Source of the DNA: Amphimedon queenslandica
Lineage: Eukaryota > Porifera > Demospongiae > Haplosclerida > Niphatidae
Reading direction: 5' to 3'
Assembly (NCBI RefSeq): GCF_000090795.2
Contig: NW_003546246.1
Coordinates: 320,512-371,809, forward strand
Length of the DNA stretch: 51,298 nucleotides
Positions 46,576 to 51,298 of this stretch are shown piece by piece. Under the pieces are notes generated by a model, which did no database searches, had not been told where the DNA came from, and saw nothing but the letters and a program-made list of their open reading frames with translations. The position numbers were made by a program, and so were the translations under genes. The stretch's first letter is position 1; each line of letters begins with the position of its first letter.

Positions 46576-47909
46576 TGGTGGATGGAGTCCTGGTGCTGCC
46601 CTATTATACGCTATATAGGACACATATTGCAAGTTGCATGTCTCGGGAGGAAATATGCCATCATTTATTTCAGAGACTATCTGTTTCTTTGTGCAGGTCA
46701 AATGTCCACATGTGGCTTTGCTGCTCATCTGTCCTTCCATATTCAGTGGATAGGCTGATATAACTCCTTTTTCCTTTTTGTCCTTTCTTTTGTTTGTTTC
46801 TTTCCTCTTTTTTTACATTTTACTTTGCAGGGCTCTCCATTTCTGTTTTTTTTGTAGTTTATATTGCATGCTGTTGGTTAATTTCTGGTTTTAATAATAA
46901 CAACAATAGTAATAGAGCTGTTGCATGGAAGTAATCAACAGAGAGTGCGGCTATGACTGTTAGTGGCAAGAATCTACATGTACATGGTGGAATCAGAAAA
47001 ACAGAGAAAAATCTGAATAAATTCTGCAGTTTACAACAGTATTGTTTTAGTTCATGATTTACATTTTAGTTTTAGTTATGGTACTTTAGAACAAAGTACA
47101 TGCATATTTAGTTCCAGTTCTAGTTATAGTAAAGTGTAAGCCTATTTATTTTAGTTATGATTATGTGATATCATTTTCTTTAAGTTATAGTTATACATGT
47201 AGTTTAATACTTTTAGTTATAACAAACCAAGCAATCACAAGCAAAAAAGTCATTGAATCATAGCAATTTGAAATGTTACCATAAACAAACTTGTCTTACT
47301 AACAAAAGTACCCTCTCAACAGGCTCAATTTTGGTCAAATAAAAGTAGATTTCAATTAATAAGTAGGTACGGCTAGTACTAGTACAAAACTGTTAATTGT
47401 ATTTTAGATATAGTTTTGACAAGTCATTTTAGTTATGATTCTAGTTACTTTGACATCAAGTGGAAGAATTAGATCTATAGTTTAGTTAACACAATTTTGT
47501 TGTACTAAAACAGATTTAGTTATAGTTAAATAATACAACACTGGTTTACAATACAGGCTAATGCAAGCTAGGAGATGAAGATATTGAGTGAAGAACTCTC
47601 TATAACATTCTACAGTCAAGTATGATACATGTATCTCATCGTTGGAAAATCCCAGTTTGTTTCTGCATCTCCTCCATTCATTACTTGTACATTCTTGCCA
47701 CCCAAGATGGCAGACAGTCATAGCTGCACCCCCAGTTGATTACTACAATGCAACAGCTCTATGTATTATGATGGTAATATTGACGAGAAAAATTAAAATA
47801 ATAATAACGATAACAATAATAAAAATAGAGACTAGTAAATTTTTGAGGGAGGATAAGAAATGTGTAGCCTACATCATGATCAGTACTCACCTAATTCGTC
47901 TGTTGCCAT
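43011..47909 (-). CDS. DGCR8: Microprocessor subunit DGCR8/Pasha
   Basis: Nuclear partner of Drosha that binds primary miRNA hairpins. Exons on the minus strand: 47909-47891, 46013-45859, 45813-45720, 45683-45617, 44913-44841, 44784-44700, 44649-44548, 44502-44404, 44360-44278, 44224-44124, 44064-43848, 43802-43725, 43130-43011; 430 residues against 773 in human. The WW-like/Rhed region is at about 19-75: LPDGWVPIQHESGGQVYF, TRVCTWSKPYIV, then ATAIPCIDKW, which keeps the IPC cysteine (about Cys69) that ligates heme in human DGCR8. dsRBD1 about 170-245 (VSILLEFCQNYL, GGVHYGSGSGSSKRSAKQ). dsRBD2 about 278-366 (SPWSILQKC, CRGRKDGQQIAAQKMLKLLH). The Drosha-binding tail helix is LLKQLRAEMRKL. The long disordered N-terminus of vertebrates is missing. 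The first exon (MATDEL) is inferred from a perfect donor and phase. The 45684-45719 intron (36 nt) is uncertain. Confidence 0.88.
43161..43350. mobile_element. MITE with TACCGTATAGCTGG termini (190 bp)
   Basis: Both ends read TACCGTATAGCTGGTTTATT on opposite strands (perfect over at least 20 bp), and inner sequence is also inverted (ATTAATTTTAGTG / AAAATTAATTCC). TA is the likely target duplication. It lies in the last DGCR8 intron. Its termini resemble the 18245-18494 element (TACCGTAT). Confidence 0.8.
43520..43611. repeat. 92-nt hairpin in last DGCR8 intron
   Basis: The left arm begins GGCCCTATACACCAGGCAAT and the right arm complement begins GGCCACTATATACCAGGCAA. With one small bulge the arms pair over about 30 bp (GGCC, TATA, ACCAGGCAA, CTATTGCAG) around a loop of about 30 nt. 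The size resembles a pre-miRNA or a very short MITE. Confidence 0.65.
46514..46576. repeat. ATA trinucleotide microsatellite
   Basis: About 20 uninterrupted ATA/TAA triplets in DGCR8 intron 1. The following bases (GTGGATGGAGTCCTGGTGCT...) look like the start of a dispersed repeat, with the microsatellite at its edge. Confidence 0.95.
46914..46972 (+). repeat. inverted-repeat arm 1, DGCR8 intron 1
   Basis: AGAGCTGTTGCATGGAAGTA onward to TGGCAAGAA matches the reverse complement of 47692-47760. The opposite arm has about 10 extra bases. Confidence 0.7.
47040..47525. repeat. degenerate TTTTAGTTAT(A/G)-rich tract
   Basis: The phrase TTTAGTTAT or TTCTAGTTA recurs irregularly about ten times between 47040 and 47525 in DGCR8 intron 1, partly in the run TTAGTTATAGTTA. 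It lies between the two inverted arms and is probably an internal part of one mobile element. Confidence 0.5.
47692..47760 (-). repeat. inverted-repeat arm 2, DGCR8 intron 1
   Basis: Its complement begins AGAGCTGTTGCATTGTAGTA and ends TGGCAAGAA, mirroring arm 1 about 720 bp away. Both arms are also flanked by AATAAC/ATAAT-rich bases, so the duplicated unit extends slightly further out. Confidence 0.7.
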
Positions 47910-48000
47910 GTTCCACTTGACTGAAATTTGAGAGAGCTAGAGCTAGAAACTACATGTAGGTATGAGTCGCCAGAGCGCCATTAAAGAAGTTAACTTAGTC

Positions 48001-49116
48001 TTAGTTAAGCCACACCTTAATAGACAGAAAATAATAATGGATGCCCTCTACCTCTGTGGACGTATTTGCTCCCCACTGTAGTAGCAGCAGTGGATTATAG
48101 TCATTAACTCTGGTTTCAGCTTCATGGCGTTTCAAATCATATATTTTTTGATGAGCTTTGAGATTTTTGGTAACATCTTTTAGTGTTGTTTTTGATGTTA
48201 CAGGGCGTGGGTAGCCAAATTTACATCTCTGAAAATAGTGACTACCCGATTTGTATTTCTTTTTGCAGTAGGCACTACATTTATGCAATTGTTTGGACAT
48301 AACTGTCTTATGTAATTCTGGGCAAGTATTATGATTAGGAATGTGACAGGTAATGTGCCTGTCAATAAATGCTATGACATCTTCAGGTTTGTCCTGACCC
48401 ATTTTAGGAGCATCCCTTATCCAAAGAAGGACGTGATAATGTGGAGCACCACGTTGTTGGTACTCTTTTTTCCAAAAAAAGTGATCTACTTGCCCCAAAA
48501 CTTGACCCTTCTTAATAAAGATTGAAAAAAATTCATGAAATTTATGTGAAAATTGGCGAGATACGGAAATAGGATCTTCAGTGCATAATCTGCCATTGTC
48601 ATACGAGTCAGGGACATCATTGACTTTCCTCAAATATTCAAGAATGTCAGGAGATTCATATTCAGCACAGCTAAAAGTGCAAAAGAAAGTGGGAGATCCA
48701 AATTCTCTTATCATACAGTCAACATCTCCTTTACGTTTAAACCAGAATTGCTTAGTGCCACGTACAGACTGGAGTACAGTACATAAACTAGCTTCCAATT
48801 TTCTGTCTGCATTGTTGAGCATATTTAGCATAGCTTGAGCTGACATGTTTTGACTGGTTGTTCTTAGTGTGTTGTATATGCCACTTTTCAGCTCCCTTAA
48901 TTCTTTCTCCCATAATAAGAAGAAGACATAGGCTGGATTCTTCCTATATCTCGAGTCAACATTAAGAAGTCGAGATTTTATATACTCAGCATTACTAAGT
49001 TTAACTGCACGAGAATGATCGGCACCAAAATTCCCAGTTGGAAAAAGAGTAGGAAAACACATGACATCAAGGTGTTTTTGTCGGTTGTCTAAAGGATTTT
49101 CTCTAATTTCATTCAT
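48001..49116 (-). pseudogene. truncated Helitron Rep (HUH) endonuclease fragment
   Basis: A single open frame of 371 residues from the Helitron RepHel N-terminal half: CFPTLFPTGNFGADHSR, YRKNPAYVFFLLWEKEL, MSAQAMLNMLNN, REFGSPTFFCTFSCAEYESP, VDHFFWKKEYQQRGAPHYHV. The HxH of HUH nucleases is visible as PHYHVLLW. A Cys-rich block follows (CSAYCKKKYKSGSHYFQRCK, FGYPRP). The frame ends in unrelated sequence just after LLLLQWGANTST, before the catalytic Tyr motif and the helicase, so it cannot be active alone. The N-terminal zinc-finger part is also absent or off-frame upstream. It lies 91 bp upstream of the DGCR8 start and in the same orientation. The preserved frame is notable for a fragment. 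Confidence 0.85.
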
Positions 49117-49656
49117 CTTATACTGAGAAATATCGAGACGTGTAACGAGCCCTCAAATCAATTAATCTCTACTGTGCATATTCACAAATATCTACGGTAT
49201 GATGAACTATATAGATCTACATATATCCCTAAACAAACTTACGCCTTGTCTATGCTTCGCTTCGTCTACCTTTTCACGGGAAATTGGCCGGGAAAGTGCA
49301 ATTTTCCCAGGAAAATATTTTTTCTAGAGAGCATAGAGGCTTCAATGTCTTGGGGTGATAATGAGATCTATCTAGCTGGTAATTTTAAAGGTGGCAAAGT
49401 GCTAATTTTGATGAATTTAATGCCATCATATATGGCAGAATATGGGGACTTCATATGTGTTTTAAAACCCTACTGTTACCAGTAACTGCAGTAACTTGGT
49501 AACTGAACTATTAGCTTAAGTGCTACAGATTGTATTATTTATTTTGTCATTCTGGTTATGCTATATCTCCAAGTGTGCAGAATTCTATCCATGTCATTTT
49601 CAATTTGGCTGTGTGTGATGGCATGCAACTAGGGTTAACTGAGGGGATATAGCTAG
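49117..49656. other. spacer between Helitron fragment and minisatellite
   Basis: 540 bp with no gene that I can support. The minus-strand frame of the Helitron fragment runs only about a dozen codons further upstream of its first ATG before a stop. GTAACTG/GGTAAC words near 49475-49505 foreshadow the minisatellite. Confidence 0.4.
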
Positions 49657-49901
49657 GTACAATAATGTATGGGTGGTGACTGGGTAACCATGGTAACTCT
49701 GGTAACCAAGATAACTGTAGCCAAGTACATTGATGTATGGGTAGTGACTGGGTAACCATGGTAACTCTGGTAACCAAGGTAACTGTAGCTAGGTGCATTA
49801 ATGTTTGGGTACTAGCTGGGTAACCTAGGTAACTGTAGCTAGGTACATGTATGTATGAGTGGTAACTCGGTAACCATGGTAATGAAGGTAACTGTAGCTA
49901 G
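49657..49901. repeat. 68-bp minisatellite, about four units
   Basis: Units start at 49657, 49725, 49793 and 49843; lengths 68, 68, 50 and 59 bp. Each holds GTATGGGTGGTGACTGGGTA-like sequence followed by AACCATGGTAAC and GGTAACTGTAGCTAG. The third and fourth units have internal deletions. Confidence 0.9.
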
Positions 49902-50046
49902 TCTCGCTAGCCAGACTCTAATTTACCGAATAAGAGTCTGGTGTCACGCCTAATATCAACTCGTGTTTTCAATGTTTTGATTTGCGTGGGCAGACCTACT
50001 GACATGCCCACTCTTTTTATGAATAAACATTTAAAGCAGCGCGGTC
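49902..50046. other. hairpin element end and 5' flank of RecQ-like gene
   Basis: CCAGACTCT (49911-49919) pairs with AGAGTCTGG (49933-49941). The preceding TAGTCTCGCTAGCCAGAC word recurs, inverted and nearly identical, at 38355-38380. The remaining 100 bp is an undistinguished promoter candidate. Confidence 0.4.
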
Positions 50047-51298
50047 ATGGAAGCAGCAGAGGCAGCAGTGTCTAGTGTGGCAGCTAGTTTCGGATACCTT
50101 TTAAAAGATAAGCAGTTTGAAGCTATGACGCAATTTATGTCTGGAAATGATACCTTTGTTGCTTTGCCAACTGGCTATGGTAAAAGTATCATTTATGGTT
50201 TATTGCCTCGAGTTTTTGATTCTCTGAGACCCGGCCCGGGATGCATGCAGGAGATTCTATTGCTATAATAGTTTGTCCACTAAAGGCTCTCATGAAAGAC
50301 CAGACCTCACATTTTAGAGATATTGGCATCGTGCTGCTTTTGGTGGTGAGCCAAACATCTCTATGGATAGATTTATCAGAGGGGAATTCCAGCTCATTTT
50401 TCTCAGTCCCAAGTGCCTGAATAGAGGAAGAGCATGGAGAGAAATACTTAAAAGTAATATCTACCAAGAGAGAGTAATTGCTTTTGTGGTGGATGAGGCA
50501 CATTTAATTAAGAATTGGTAAATAATTATGATTTCATGTGGCATAATAATAATAATATTTTTAATAATAGGGGTGATGATTATAGGCCAGAGTTTTCTAA
50601 GCTAGGAGAAATAAGAAGTCTTCTTCCGCAGCAAACCAATGTCATGGCCTTAACTGCCACTGCAACAACAGTTCTGAGAGACCATGTCATTAAAATCCTT
50701 GGTATGAAGAGAGTCTCCGTAGTGGAAGTATCTCCAGGAAAGGACAATCTGTTCTTTTCAATCAAAGAATTCAAATCTATTGAGGAAAATTTTATTCCTC
50801 TAATGAAAGAGCTGAAAGACAAAAAATTAAGTATGGAGAGAACTTTTATTTTCTGTCGCCGTCCAATAGACTGTGCTGAACTGTGGTCTGCTTTCATTAG
50901 ATTTTTGAAAGATGATATTACTGAACCTCCAGGTCTTCCCCTTAAAATTCCTGAGGTACGACTTGTAGATTACTACACTGGATGTACACAGGAAGCTGTG
51001 CGTAATGTTATTTTGAGCCAGTTTTCGAAACCATCTTGCTTAAGGGTAGTAATAGCTACTGTGGCCTTTGGCCTTGGAGTTGACTGTCCTGATATCAGAA
51101 GAGTAATCCACTTTGGAGTTCCTGAAGATGTGGAAACATATGTTCAGCAAGTTGGTCGGGCAGGACGAGATGGCAAATTGTCTTCCTGTGTGATGCTTTA
51201 TGGCCCTGGTGTCTATAGACGGTTTAGTAATGACCACATTTTAGCTTATTGCAAGTCAAAAGACACGTGTCGCAGAGATTTTTTGTATTCTATGTTTT
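50047..51298 (+). CDS. RecQ-like ATP-dependent DNA helicase, partial, two frameshifts in exon 1
   Basis: 3'-5' DNA helicase of the RecQ family, continuing past the window. Exon 1 50047-50517, intron 50518-50570 (53 nt, GTAAAT/ATAG), exon 2 50571 to the end. Exon 2 is open throughout. Motifs: KDKQFEAMTQFM, Walker A ALPTGYGKS, VCPLKALMKDQ, GEFQLIFLSPKCL, Walker B VVDEAHLIKNW (DEAH at 50492-50503), MALTATATT, FIFCRR, VVIATVAFGLGVDCPDIRRV, and motif VI YVQQVGRAGRDGK. The helicase frame changes twice in exon 1, near 50230-50250 (next to CCCGGCCCGGG) and near 50330; each fits loss of one base. So this copy is either a young pseudogene or a sequencing/assembly artefact in short homopolymers. Similar RecQ-like genes may be multicopy in sponges (recollection, not checked). 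Confidence 0.78.

Noticed and set aside
46456-46740. Minus-strand open frame with poly-Ile
   Set aside because: Produced by the ATA microsatellite; the flank looks like a dispersed repeat and not a gene.
47482-47721. Minus-strand frame starting MTVCHLGWQECTSNEWRRC as a DGCR8 exon
   Set aside because: It overlaps an inverted-repeat arm that is duplicated nearby, and the MATDEL exon joins the WW exon in phase without it.

Overview
This is eukaryotic (animal) genomic DNA. It is AT-rich, has compact multi-exon genes with GT-AG introns (some only about 45-55 nt), and carries a pervasive (TACATG)n hexamer in its non-coding DNA. Gene content (NFI, DGCR8, TDRD1, PRPF31, SLC35D, a death-domain protein) is metazoan. 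Intron style, the hexamer and the transposon families point to a demosponge, most like Amphimedon queenslandica. The species call is inference from pattern; no search was run.

Layout. (1) 1-1848 minus: 5' part of a mitochondrial methylcrotonoyl-CoA carboxylase beta-like gene, cut by the window edge. (2) 2007-10386 plus: SLC35D-type nucleotide-sugar transporter, 12 exons, head-to-head with (1). (3) 10762-12632 plus: nuclear factor I transcription factor. (4) 14872-17493 minus: tandem calponin-homology protein with a coiled-coil tail, head-to-head with (5). (5) 17679-34257 plus: a TDRD1-like protein with an RRM, a MYND finger and four extended Tudor domains. Its 8.6 kb last intron is filled with decayed transposons: pogo/Tigger-like, an intact-ended hAT, and HIRAN-like and possible Helitron debris. 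(6) 35307-40731 minus: PRPF31 (U4/U6 snRNP), 16 exons, head-to-head with (7). (7) 40815-42923 plus: death-domain protein. (8) 43011-47909 minus: DGCR8/Pasha, with a truncated Helitron Rep gene (48001-49116 minus) directly upstream. (9) 50047-end plus: RecQ-like helicase copy with two apparent frameshifts, preceded by a 68-bp minisatellite.

The main theme is RNA biology. The window pairs a piRNA-pathway scaffold (TDRD1) with the miRNA Microprocessor subunit DGCR8 and a spliceosome component (PRPF31). Three divergent gene pairs share very short (83-185 bp) GC-box-containing promoters. Small inverted-repeat elements (MITEs) sit in many introns, including a 92-nt pre-miRNA-like hairpin in the last DGCR8 intron.

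For all genes, exon ends were assigned by hand from GT/AG sites, reading-frame phase and family similarity. The summed coding lengths of the complete genes are multiples of three.
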